DNA of 64,000 bases from SZUA-229 sp041589455 (GTDB lineage Bacteria > Pseudomonadota > Gammaproteobacteria > SZUA-229): NCBI GenBank assembly GCA_041589455.1, contig JBFHVQ010000001.1:57330-121329 (forward strand), written 5' to 3'. Positions 33,923 to 41,475 of the stretch are shown one piece after another. The position numbers and the translations under genes were made by a program. Numbering within the stretch: position 1 is the first letter of the stretch; every line of letters begins with the position of its first letter. The notes beneath the pieces are model-generated. The model was not told where the DNA came from. It worked only from the letters and a program-made list of their open reading frames with translations, and made no database searches.

Positions 33923-34058
33923 GTGGGTGTTTTGTAAGTATGGGCAGGTAGGAATTGTGAAGGGGTGGTTTGGGTGTCCTGGAGTTGTGCTGAAGTTGTG
34001 GAGTTGGGTTTTGATTAGAGGACGAATGAATGCATTAATTAGAGGGGTATTATGAAAC

Positions 34059-34092
34059 GTCATTGCCGAATGCCTTTGTCGGGGATCCAGCT
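34059..34092. repeat. Dispersed repeat copy B
   Basis: CGTCATTGCCGAATGCCTTT followed by GTCGGGGATCCAGCTG is the single-hairpin version of the element found between groES and groEL (copy A) and after the MCP gene (copy C). The surrounding 33923-34190 stretch has no gene. Confidence 0.7.
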
Positions 34093-34194
34093 GTTTTTTT
34101 ATTTACACCTTCTAGTTATAACAGGAGCAAGCTGGGTGTCCAGTTAAAGAAGACTTAAGAAGGTGAAAAATAAGATGATTAACAAATTCTAAAA

Positions 34195-34241
34195 ATTGCA
34201 GATCGCATCCTGCAAATTGCAATAGTGTTGCAGTCTGCAAT
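34195..34241 (+). promoter_or_regulatory. Putative upstream activator sites for the sigma54 promoter
   Basis: Inverted ATTGCAGA (34195-34202) and TCTGCAAT (34234-34241) flank a near-palindrome TGCAAATTGCA (34211-34221), giving a cluster of TTGCA half-sites 65-115 bp upstream of the -24/-12 promoter. That is the normal position for an enhancer-binding activator. The activator is not identified. Confidence 0.45.
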
Positions 34242-34306
34242 CATAATAGTAGTGTTGATAGCTCTGTTTTCATGTAAGTTATTGAAATATTGATATATTT
34301 TATTTC

Positions 34307-34322
34307 TGGCACGGGCTCTGCA
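34307..34322 (+). promoter_or_regulatory. Sigma54-type (-24/-12) promoter
   Basis: TGGCACGGGCTCTGCA at 34307-34322 matches the TGGCACG-N4-TTGCW consensus at all but one position. The GG (34308-34309) and GC (34320-34321) are separated by exactly ten bases. No protein-coding gene follows on this strand for over 1.6 kb; the first downstream structure is the RNA unit at 34331-34460. Confidence 0.68.
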
Positions 34323-34330
34323 ATATATCA

Positions 34331-34460
34331 GGTAATCTCAAAAGGCGGTTAGCCAGATGGGGAAAAGTTACCAGAGCAACAAAACTGGAATTGATTTTAA
34401 GTTTTAATAAAGCAACCACGCTGATGCTTAGATGCAGGGATTAGCATCGCTCTTTTTATT
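34331..34460 (+). ncRNA. Candidate sigma54-dependent small RNA, unit 1
   Basis: About 130 nt from the predicted start after the -24/-12 promoter. The 5' end can fold as GGTAA (34331-34335)/TTACC (34368-34372) around GGC-GGTTA-GCC. The 3' end holds the conserved segment GCAACCACGCTGATGC (34412-34427), then GATGC-AGGGATTA-GCATC (34431-34448) followed by GCTCTTTTTATT, a terminator-like hairpin displaying GGA in its loop. There is no open frame of note. The 3' part is repeated in unit 2 with compensatory stem changes. It is not an RNA family I recognise. Confidence 0.58.
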
Positions 34461-34484
34461 AAATAGTCTGCTAAAGTTGACTAT

Positions 34485-34670
34485 AGAGATGCCCACTGTG
34501 ATTGAAGGGCATGGCGGCTGGATCTGGATAGTATCCATTCCGTAGTACCAGGCAGGAGTCTACAGGATCATTCATCCAGGGAAGGCTGACCTGATATTGA
34601 ACCAGTTTATTTTTTATATAATGCAACCACGCTGATGCATAGGGACAAGGAATAGTCCCGCTATTTTTAT
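34485..34670 (+). ncRNA. Candidate small RNA, unit 2 (tandem relative of unit 1)
   Basis: It begins near the hairpin ATGCCC/GGGCAT (34489-34494, 34507-34512), contains several GGA-bearing segments (GGAT-AGT-ATCC at 34526-34536; GGAT-CATTC-ATCC at 34565-34577), then repeats GCAACCACGCTGATGC (34623-34638). It ends in GGGAC-AAGGAATA-GTCCC (34642-34659) plus GCTATTTTTATT. The stem sequence differs from unit 1 while pairing and loop type are kept. No sigma54 site precedes it; TTGACT at 34477-34482 may be a -35. It could also be read through from unit 1. The 5' end is uncertain. Confidence 0.52.
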
Positions 34671-34675
34671 TCCGG

Positions 34676-34707
34676 AAGGCCAGCTTATCAAGCTGGCCTT
34701 TTTATTT
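34676..34707 (+). terminator. Strong rho-independent terminator
   Basis: AAGGCCAGCTT (34676-34686), loop ATC, AAGCTGGCCTT (34690-34700): a perfect 11-bp stem followed by TTTATTTT. It would end any plus-strand transcript from the RNA units, just before the convergent PilZ gene. Confidence 0.88.
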
Positions 34708-34738
34708 TCTTAGCCGTTTTACTTCTATAGCTGACAGG

Positions 34739-35041
34739 CTAAAGCTTTCGTATCAGGTCATTATCAATGAAGCTATCGAGAAAGCTCAAGCCATAACTTG
34801 AGTTGCTATTGTCGCCATGATTACGGTAACAGATACGCGCCTGTGCATGGTGTATGTCCTCATTCTTTACCTGTACATCCAGTTCAACAGTTTCATTCAG
34901 CTCAAAACTATCCTGGCTCTGGAAGCATAGCCCGCCTCGACTGATATTGAGTACTTTGTATTCTGTTTGTTGTTTCTCAGTCGGCCGCTTTATCAGGACG
35001 CTACCATCGTTTATTGCGGTTCTATCTTCACGTTGCTGCAT
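34739..35041 (-). CDS. PilZ-domain protein
   Basis: 100-residue single PilZ domain, a c-di-GMP receptor fold. The binding motif is present: REDR near the N-terminus (residues 4-7, RxxxR-like) and NISRGG (about 34-39, [D/N]xSxxG). I chose ATG 35041 because AGGGGAC lies 6 bp upstream; an in-frame ATG at 35068 would overlap znuA and skip that ribosome site. The Shine-Dalgarno is formed by the last codons of znuA and the start follows its stop by 2 bp, so the two are translationally coupled. Confidence 0.82.
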   Translation of the reverse strand: MQQREDRTAINDGSVLIKRPTEKQQTEYKVLNISRGGLCFQSQDSFELNETVELDVQVKNEDIHHAQARICYRNHGDNSNSSYGLSFLDSFIDNDLIRKL

Positions 35042-35043
35042 TT

Positions 35044-35976
35044 TTATGTCCCCTGGGGAGTTAGGCATTTATTTATTGTTTGCGCAGTGTTTCTTATCAG
35101 ATTTATGTAATGCTCTTCACCTTCGGGTATCTGAGAGCCCAGAGGATCGAGTGGTGCTAGTTTAACGCGAGTACTCTGGCTGATAACAGAGACTAGCGAA
35201 GGAATATTGGGTGGTTCATAGAATATACAGCGAATGTTTTCATCTTTAACTTTCTGTATCAAATAACTCACTCGCTTGATGCCAGGGCTGTGTTCAGCAC
35301 CACTGGTAACAAAATGCGCTTCATTTAACCGGTTTTCATGTTCGAAATACTGGTAAGCATCATGATAAACCAGAAAGGCTGTATTGCGATGTGGCTTCAA
35401 TAATTGCAAATTTTCCTGTTTAACGGCGGTTAGTTTTTGGATGAGCTGTTGTAGATTCTGCTGATAAAAAAGTGCGTTTTCAGGGTGTGCTTCGGACAGG
35501 TACTGTGAGATATAGGTTGAGACGGCTATTGCATTTTCGATAGATAACCAGATATGTCCGTCATAATCGCTATGCTCAGAGTGTTTTGAGTGTTCTGAAG
35601 TGGCATGTTGATGAGAATCTATGCTGCGAAGCTCTAGTTTATGAAGTCCAGGCACTTTACTCAGTTCAATAAATTTTAGCTTGTCAGAAGTGGCTTGTAG
35701 CTGCTGAGCGAAGCTCTCAATATGGCTGCTGGCAAAGATAAACAGTTGTGCCCGAGCTAACATGCGTTTTTGCGAGGGGCGTAGCTGAAAGTGATGGGGG
35801 GACTGGTTATTGTTTAGCAGTAGCTCGGTCTGGTGAAGCTCGCCGCTTATCTGGCTAACCAGTGAATGCAGGGGTTTGGTGCTGACGACGATGTGAGTAA
35901 TCTGCGAAAACGCACTAGGCGAGAGAAACAGTAGCAGCAGGCAGATGAGTCGGCGTGAAATATGGCTGGTTAACAT
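35044..35976 (-). CDS. znuA: Zinc ABC transporter substrate-binding protein ZnuA
   Basis: Periplasmic zinc-capture protein of 310 residues with a signal peptide (about 1-24). It has the first metal His region (STKPLHSLVSQI), SPHHFQLRPSQ, and a His-rich loop (HQHATSEHSKHSEHSDYDGH, about 118-137) before HIWLS, as in cluster 9 zinc-binding proteins; later YHDAYQYFEH and the acidic end site are also visible. It diverges from znuCB, the usual arrangement. I saw no convincing Zur box in the 73-bp divergent region. Confidence 0.92.
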   Translation of the reverse strand: MLTSHISRRLICLLLLFLSPSAFSQITHIVVSTKPLHSLVSQISGELHQTELLLNNNQSPHHFQLRPSQKRMLARAQLFIFASSHIESFAQQLQATSDKLKFIELSKVPGLHKLELRSIDSHQHATSEHSKHSEHSDYDGHIWLSIENAIAVSTYISQYLSEAHPENALFYQQNLQQLIQKLTAVKQENLQLLKPHRNTAFLVYHDAYQYFEHENRLNEAHFVTSGAEHSPGIKRVSYLIQKVKDENIRCIFYEPPNIPSLVSVISQSTRVKLAPLDPLGSQIPEGEEHYINLIRNTAQTINKCLTPQGT

Positions 35977-36049
35977 AGGTTTATGGTATGGTTAGCGGTC
36001 GGAATACTGAAGTTTACAGATCAAATCTTTTCGGTCAATCGTGGAGCCT

Positions 36050-36817
36050 ATGGGGTCGTATTTAATTAAGGCAGAGCATCTGGCTTTGCAGATAAATCAG
36101 AGAAAAATTCTCGATGATATTAGCCTGTCGATTGAGCCAGGTAAAATTGTGACACTGATTGGCCCGAATGGTTCAGGAAAGACTTCACTGGTCAGGGTAC
36201 TGCTTGGTTTATTGAAGGCCGATAGTGGTCAACTGTTGCAAAAGTCGGATCTGGTAATAGGCTATATGCCACAGAAAATGCATATTGACCCGGTGCTGCC
36301 GATAACGGTTCGACGATTTCTTACCATGGGCATTAAAACACAACTGTCAGAAGTCAGTTCTGTGGCACAGAGTCTAAATGTTGAAAGCCTGCTGGATCAA
36401 CCAGTGCAATCGATTTCCGGCGGGGAATTACAGCGGGTTTTATTAACTCGCGCACTACTCAGAAAGCCAGATTTACTGGTGCTTGATGAGCCTGCACAGG
36501 GTGTTGATATTGTTGGGCAGCAGCAGTTATATCAGTTGATTGCCAGAATACGTGATGAGTATGGTTGCGGTGTTCTGATGGTTTCACATGATCTGCATCT
36601 GGTAATGGAAGCAACGGATCACGTGTTATGTCTTAATAGTCATATATGTTGTACTGGACACCCGGAAGCGGTGAGTCAGCATCCAGAATACCTTAAATTA
36701 TTTGGTACATCTCTCGATGGCATGGCAGTTTACACCCATAACCATGACCACACCCATGAGTTTGCTGACGAGTGTTTAGAGCACAAACATGACAATGACG
36801 GGTGCAATCATGGATGA
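36050..36817 (+). CDS. znuC: Zinc ABC transporter ATP-binding protein ZnuC
   Basis: ATPase of the ZnuABC high-affinity zinc importer, about 255 residues. Walker A is GPNGSGKTS, signature SISGGELQRVLLTRALL, Walker B LLVLDEPAQGVDI, switch VSHDLHLVME. The C-terminus is His/Asp-rich (HNHDHTHEF, EHKHDNDGCNHG) and may sense or hold zinc. I chose ATG 36050, preceded closely by GGAG and giving the family-like start MGSYLIKAEHL; an in-frame GTG at 36041 adds three residues. It overlaps znuB by 8 bp. Confidence 0.92.
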   Translation: MGSYLIKAEHLALQINQRKILDDISLSIEPGKIVTLIGPNGSGKTSLVRVLLGLLKADSGQLLQKSDLVIGYMPQKMHIDPVLPITVRRFLTMGIKTQLSEVSSVAQSLNVESLLDQPVQSISGGELQRVLLTRALLRKPDLLVLDEPAQGVDIVGQQQLYQLIARIRDEYGCGVLMVSHDLHLVMEATDHVLCLNSHICCTGHPEAVSQHPEYLKLFGTSLDGMAVYTHNHDHTHEFADECLEHKHDNDGCNHG

Positions 36818-37610
36818 GTTTATTGTCAGGGCGCTGTTGGCGGGATTACTGGTGGTGCTGGTATCAGGGCCGATGGGCTGTGTAGTGGTATGGCGACGCA
36901 TGGCCTACTTTGGTGATGCATTAGCACACTCCGCCCTGCTGGGAACGGCACTGGCGCTGATGCTGGATTTAAATCCGTTATTCGGGGTCAGCCTGATTGG
37001 TTTTGTGATTAGCTTTCTGCTGATTCAGTTACAGGCAAAACGGGATCTTTCCAGTGATACGATACTGGGTATTTTATCTCATGGTGCTTTGGCTGCAGGT
37101 TTGATTATGTTGGCAATCATACAGTCACAGGGGCAGGGTGTTAATCTTATGGCTTACCTGTTTGGTGATGTATTATCCGTTAGCTGGGAATATATTGGCT
37201 GGCTTGCACTGATGAGTGCGGTGATTCTTGTTATCGTTAGTCGTATGTGGTCATCGATTTTATCGATTGCAGTACATGAAGAGCTGGCCCGCAGTGAAGG
37301 AATAAACGTTGATCGAGTGCGCCTGATTTTTATGTTGATGATGGCACTACTTATTGCAGTCGCTATGAAAGTGGTAGGTATCATATTAATTACCGCCTTA
37401 TTGATTGTGCCTGCTGCAAGCGCTAGACGCTTTGCAAGGTCACCTGAGTCTATGGCATTGATTGCGATGGTCTTCGGTGTGTTATCCGTGATATCAGGAG
37501 TTATGGCATCTATGCAGTGGGATACCCCGGCGGGGCCATCCATCGTGTTTGCGTCTGTATCATTATTTTTTATCAGTAGACTGATCGGCTGGATGCGTGG
37601 CGTCGCCTGA
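36810..37610 (+). CDS. znuB: Zinc ABC transporter permease ZnuB
   Basis: Integral membrane permease of the ABC-3 family, about 266 residues with seven to nine hydrophobic segments. Family sequence includes MGCVVVWRRMAYFGDALAHSALLG (about 20-43), VAVHEELARSEGINVDRVRL-type coupling loop, and MKVVGIILITALLIVPAASARR. The ATG at 36810 sits inside the end of znuC, so the two are coupled; an upstream in-frame ATG (36789) lies deeper in znuC. Together with ZnuA and ZnuC it completes the importer. Confidence 0.92.
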   Translation: MDEFIVRALLAGLLVVLVSGPMGCVVVWRRMAYFGDALAHSALLGTALALMLDLNPLFGVSLIGFVISFLLIQLQAKRDLSSDTILGILSHGALAAGLIMLAIIQSQGQGVNLMAYLFGDVLSVSWEYIGWLALMSAVILVIVSRMWSSILSIAVHEELARSEGINVDRVRLIFMLMMALLIAVAMKVVGIILITALLIVPAASARRFARSPESMALIAMVFGVLSVISGVMASMQWDTPAGPSIVFASVSLFFISRLIGWMRGVA

Positions 37611-37647
37611 ATCGTTAATTCGTCATAAACGTTTGAGATTTAGAGAT

Positions 37648-38433
37648 TCAAATCGGATAACCCAGATGTTTACATATAGCTTCACGGGACAGTTGCGCCA
37701 GTTGCTTACGAGAAGAATCATCGGCATCGATTATATGGGCGTCTATTGGTGTTAGAAAATCCAGTTCAACCAGCAGTGGTTTTGACTGTATCAGGCCAAG
37801 TACTGAATCGATAAATGTCATATCATCAATATAGGGTACCTGTTTATTAATGCTATCACCATAGGGGTAGCGCAGGGCTATTGGCTGGATTTTAACCTTG
37901 GCATCAATTGCGGCCTGTAATAGACGGCCGTGAAAATTTCTAACATAGCTTCCATCGGTTGTTGTACCTTCCGGAAAAACCACCACACTACCACCACTTT
38001 GTAGACACTCAATGATCTCCAGCATTGATTTCTGTGAAGCACCCGAAGCGCCCCGTTGAATGAAAAGTGTACCGGCCTTATGAGATAGCCAGCCAATGAC
38101 GGGCCATCGCCTGACCTCGGCTTTTGAAAGAAAATGTAAAGGCCTCTGAGAAGCCAGTACCGGAATATCAAACCAGGAAATATGATTCATCACATAGAGC
38201 GTTGCTTCATGATTAGCCTGGCCGCGAACACTGATTTTTGCTTTGAAAATATTGCAGAGAGATCGGTTCCACCAGGTAAATAAAGCAGAAGCCCGTTTTT
38301 GTCGATGAATACCGCGCTGTAAAAAAAATAGTGCAAGTAAGGCGCCCATGACTAAATGGAAAAACAGCCGAAAGATTTTCCAGATTAGTAGTGACTGGCT
38401 GGAAGATGGTAACGTGTTGTTATTTTCTTTCAT
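37648..38433 (-). CDS. PlsC-type acyltransferase
   Basis: 261-residue lysophospholipid acyltransferase-like protein. An N-terminal membrane segment (about 16-40) precedes the catalytic motif NHISWFDIP (HX4D, about 87-95), a GTLFIQRG motif II, FPEGTTTDG (motif III, about 154-162) and IQPIALRYPYG (motif IV). It would acylate 1-acylglycerol-3-phosphate or a related lysolipid. It lies 11 bp downstream of nadC and probably shares its transcript. This is the second such enzyme in the window. Confidence 0.85.
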   Translation of the reverse strand: MKENNNTLPSSSQSLLIWKIFRLFFHLVMGALLALFFLQRGIHRQKRASALFTWWNRSLCNIFKAKISVRGQANHEATLYVMNHISWFDIPVLASQRPLHFLSKAEVRRWPVIGWLSHKAGTLFIQRGASGASQKSMLEIIECLQSGGSVVVFPEGTTTDGSYVRNFHGRLLQAAIDAKVKIQPIALRYPYGDSINKQVPYIDDMTFIDSVLGLIQSKPLLVELDFLTPIDAHIIDADDSSRKQLAQLSREAICKHLGYPI

Positions 38434-38444
38434 GCATTATAGAT

Positions 38445-39275
38445 TTAGTTAAAGCGCATGGATAAGTCGAGCGCTTTAATGTCTTTGGTCAGGGAGCCTG
38501 TTGAAATATAGTTGACGCCGGTTTCTGCAATTTCACGAATAGTCAGTAGCGTGACATTGCCTGATGCTTCCAGTTCTACCTGTTTGTCAGTTAATGCGAC
38601 TGCCTGTTGTAATAGTGGAATATCAAAATTATCGAGCATAATGCGATCAGGTTTTGCAGCAAGTGCCTGATGTAGTTCGTCTATGCTTTCAACTTCTACT
38701 TCTACCATAAGTTCTGGATTATTGGCGCGAGCAGTTTCAATAGCATCGGCAATACTGCCAGCGGCCATTATATGGTTTTCCTTGATTAAAATGGCATCAT
38801 ATAAGCCAACGCGGTGATTGTGGCAGCCACCACAGCTGACTGCGTATTTCTGCGCGATGCGTAATCCGGGTATGGTTTTACGTGTGTCAAGCACCTTAAC
38901 CTCTGTGCCTTTTACTGCTTCTGCATATTCTGCGGCACGAGTTGCGGTACCAGAGAGTGTCTGCAGGAAATTCAGCGCGGTACGCTCGCCAGTTAATAGC
39001 GCACGGGTTGATCCACTCAACGTACAGATTGTCTGATTAGCTTCTACCTGATCACCATCGTCGACATCCCATTCAATGAATATCTGTGAATCGAGTTGTG
39101 CAAATACTTCTTCAAACCAGTCTATTCCACAAATAATGGCAGGCTCTCTTGCAATAACAGTGGCCAGACTGAAATCATCTTCAGGAATCAGTTGTGCAGT
39201 GACGTCGCCGCTTCCAACATCTTCTTTCAGGGCATTATGTACTGATTCTTCAATATAGCTATGGGGTATTTGCAT
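38445..39275 (-). CDS. nadC: Nicotinate-nucleotide pyrophosphorylase (carboxylating)
   Basis: Converts quinolinate and PRPP to nicotinate mononucleotide in de novo NAD synthesis. The 276-residue product is normal length and shows ALKEDVGSGDVTAQLIPED (about 15-33), TLSGSTRALLTGERTALNFL (about 108-127), VLDTRKTIPGLRIAQKYAV (about 149-167), GGCHNHRVGLYDAILIKENH, and EVEVESIDEL. All catalytic-site Lys/Arg/Glu segments are present. Companion nad genes are not nearby. Confidence 0.96.
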   Translation of the reverse strand: MQIPHSYIEESVHNALKEDVGSGDVTAQLIPEDDFSLATVIAREPAIICGIDWFEEVFAQLDSQIFIEWDVDDGDQVEANQTICTLSGSTRALLTGERTALNFLQTLSGTATRAAEYAEAVKGTEVKVLDTRKTIPGLRIAQKYAVSCGGCHNHRVGLYDAILIKENHIMAAGSIADAIETARANNPELMVEVEVESIDELHQALAAKPDRIMLDNFDIPLLQQAVALTDKQVELEASGNVTLLTIREIAETGVNYISTGSLTKDIKALDLSMRFN

Positions 39276-39355
39276 AATAGTGTGTTATTGCTCGGTGCTT
39301 CAGGAGGTACTACTAGTTTAAGCTATCTGCGTAATGAAACAAAGTATGGGTTTAT

Positions 39356-40519
39356 TTATGGGGTGTCGTAAGCCAGCCTTAAACCGGCAAACATATGTCT
39401 CTGATGTGGTTGGTAAAAATTACGAAAAGTGGCGCGTTTTATTTCAGGTCGGGTATGTTCGCTGCCGCCTTTTAGCAGGTAATGGTTCTTATCAAACCAG
39501 GGTTTTGAATATTCGTTATAAGGGAATGGTTTGAAGCCATCATAAGGAAAAAAAGTATTGTCACACCACTCCCAACATTGTGCTGTCTGGGTGAGTATTT
39601 CCTGATATGCCGCAATTTCCCATTCATGCTCATGGGGAAGGCGTGCACCTGCAAAACTGGCGTAAGCCAGAGCTTCATAATGACTTAGTCCGTACACTGC
39701 ATTATCGGCAATCAGGCTAAATGGCCCATCCTGATTAATGCCGTACCATTGCGATTTTGCGTTTTGTCGCCAGTGTTCAGGCTGTTGTATATTCTGATTG
39801 TCTTTCCATTGCCAGCCGGCATCGCTCCAGAATTCGGGGTTCTGATAGCCGCCCTGTTCAATAAAAAATAAATACTCGGAATTGGTGACGGGGAGTGATG
39901 AAATATAACAGTCATTTATTGTTATGTTGTGAACAGGTAGTTCATTATCATAGGCGAGTGGTTTCTCACCGCCCACCTGATATTCATCCGCTTTTATCTG
40001 GGTAATATTCTTGCGAGCAGGCAAAGCTTTAAGTATCTGTTCAGGTTGGTAATTTCCCTTATCCTTTCTGATCTGAATCTGGTTCAAAATCATTTGAATA
40101 GTTTCGTAATGTTGTGCGTAATGTTGAATAATAAAATTTTGAATATATTCGTCTTTGAAAAGTGGGTGATCACTGACAGGTGGAATCATTTCCATCAGCA
40201 ACATAGCATTGTCATCCTGCTGTTGTTGTATCTCTTCCAGTAGTGTGTTTACAGGAGGTAATCGAGGACCGCGTTCTGGTTTTGGGCAATTCGCAGGAAT
40301 ATATAATGAGGTGTCTTTTGTGTACTGGTCGTCATTAAGAATTACTTGATGCAACCAGTAATTCTCAATAAACATCGTATGGCCCAGGTGCCAGCCAGCA
40401 GGACTAAGGTCGTGATGATACTGCAGTCTATAGTGGATATCGCTCATTCCTTCAAAAACTTTTTTTATTTTATTCTGAATAGCACGAAGGCGTATCATAG
40501 TGGTTAAAGATGTGCTCAT
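39356..40519 (-). CDS. egtB: Ergothioneine biosynthesis sulfoxide synthase EgtB
   Basis: Nonheme iron enzyme that joins hercynine to a thiol donor (gamma-glutamylcysteine in mycobacteria) with oxygen. The 387-residue product has an N-terminal DinB-like domain supplying iron ligands (HLGHT, about 44-48, and HYAQHYE, about 133-139) and a C-terminal FGE-sulfatase-type domain with GARLPHEHEWEIAA, CWEWCDNTFFPYDGFKPFPY and FRNFYQPHQRHMFAGLRLA. Where relatives have WEWT this one has WEWC. Its start overlaps the egtC stop by 4 bp. EgtD is encoded divergently nearby. Confidence 0.9.
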   Translation of the reverse strand: MSTSLTTMIRLRAIQNKIKKVFEGMSDIHYRLQYHHDLSPAGWHLGHTMFIENYWLHQVILNDDQYTKDTSLYIPANCPKPERGPRLPPVNTLLEEIQQQQDDNAMLLMEMIPPVSDHPLFKDEYIQNFIIQHYAQHYETIQMILNQIQIRKDKGNYQPEQILKALPARKNITQIKADEYQVGGEKPLAYDNELPVHNITINDCYISSLPVTNSEYLFFIEQGGYQNPEFWSDAGWQWKDNQNIQQPEHWRQNAKSQWYGINQDGPFSLIADNAVYGLSHYEALAYASFAGARLPHEHEWEIAAYQEILTQTAQCWEWCDNTFFPYDGFKPFPYNEYSKPWFDKNHYLLKGGSEHTRPEIKRATFRNFYQPHQRHMFAGLRLAYDTP

Positions 40520-41292
40520 AGATTGATGGTCTCAGCAGGCATATGAGGTTGCAGGCTAATAACACTGTAATCTGTGATTTTTAACCAGGTGTTTTCTGAA
40601 TTCAGTGGCTCGGATGTAATTATCTGATTGTTGTCGCCAAACTCTGTATTAGCAGAAGTGTAGTAAAGCGTTGGGCATAAACCATTAACGGCATATTTAA
40701 TTGCATAAATAGATGTGCCATCACTGATTGCAATATTGAGTAATGCGCGATCAGTTTTAATGAGGTCTTTAATGATGCTGACGCAGCTCGCTAAAGCCTC
40801 TTGAGGTGGCTGTGATTCCAGTAATTGCATTAACAGCGCAAAAATATATTCGGAGTCAGTGTTGCCTTGTATTAAATAGCTGAAAGGTTCTTCTAATTGC
40901 TCACGTATTGCGTGTTGTGTTTTTCCCCTGAAATTATAAATATATCCATTATGGATAAAGCTCCAGTGGCGATAAATAAATGGCTGTGTATTTTCTATTG
41001 AAAGTCCAAGACCCGGAGTAGCGCTGCGGATATACGCCAGCCATAAAGGTCTGCTGAGTGAGTGCGAGAGGTCGCTAAGATTTGCATCATTCCAGACGGG
41101 TAGCGTGTGGCGGTAACATCTGGCATCGGTATGTCCGGAGTTATACCATGCAAATCCATAGCCATCGGCGTTTAAATTCGTTTCACGTAATTCTTTAGGA
41201 TTCCATGCCTGTTTTTCCAGGCTGTGTTCTGGATCCAGAAATAACGAGGATAAAAGGATTTCATCACCAAGGTAGGCGAGTAATCGACACAT
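40516..41292 (-). CDS. egtC: Ergothioneine biosynthesis amidohydrolase EgtC
   Basis: Class II glutamine amidotransferase-like hydrolase of 258 residues that removes glutamate from gamma-glutamyl-hercynylcysteine sulfoxide. The catalytic cysteine is residue 2 (MCRLLAYLGD), and the fold motifs NADGYGFAWY, RPLWLAYIRSATPG, NTQPFIYRHWSFIHNGYI and GNTDSEYIFALLM follow in the usual order. Its presence beside egtB implies that EgtB uses gamma-glutamylcysteine rather than free cysteine. No egtA is seen; a GshA elsewhere could supply the dipeptide. Confidence 0.88.
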   Translation of the reverse strand: MCRLLAYLGDEILLSSLFLDPEHSLEKQAWNPKELRETNLNADGYGFAWYNSGHTDARCYRHTLPVWNDANLSDLSHSLSRPLWLAYIRSATPGLGLSIENTQPFIYRHWSFIHNGYIYNFRGKTQHAIREQLEEPFSYLIQGNTDSEYIFALLMQLLESQPPQEALASCVSIIKDLIKTDRALLNIAISDGTSIYAIKYAVNGLCPTLYYTSANTEFGDNNQIITSEPLNSENTWLKITDYSVISLQPHMPAETINL

Positions 41293-41475
41293 AATGTAAT
41301 TCGCAGTGTAATATTTTTATGATTCAATGTTAGCATATAGGTCAGTTCAAAAAAAATTCTTATGAATGTTTCTAGAATCTAATTTTAGTTATGTTCGTAA
41401 ATTACTGAAAACAAAGCGTTGAGGTGTTGTGGTAGCCAGACAAATTAAAGAAATAAAAATAAAGAGGATATGATT

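Noticed and set aside
34331..34670. Tandem glycine or c-di-GMP riboswitch
   Set aside because: The characteristic conserved cores of those aptamers are absent, and no same-strand gene follows for the RNA to control.
35977..36049. Zur box between znuA and znuC
   Set aside because: No palindrome close to the gammaproteobacterial Zur consensus was found in these 73 bp.
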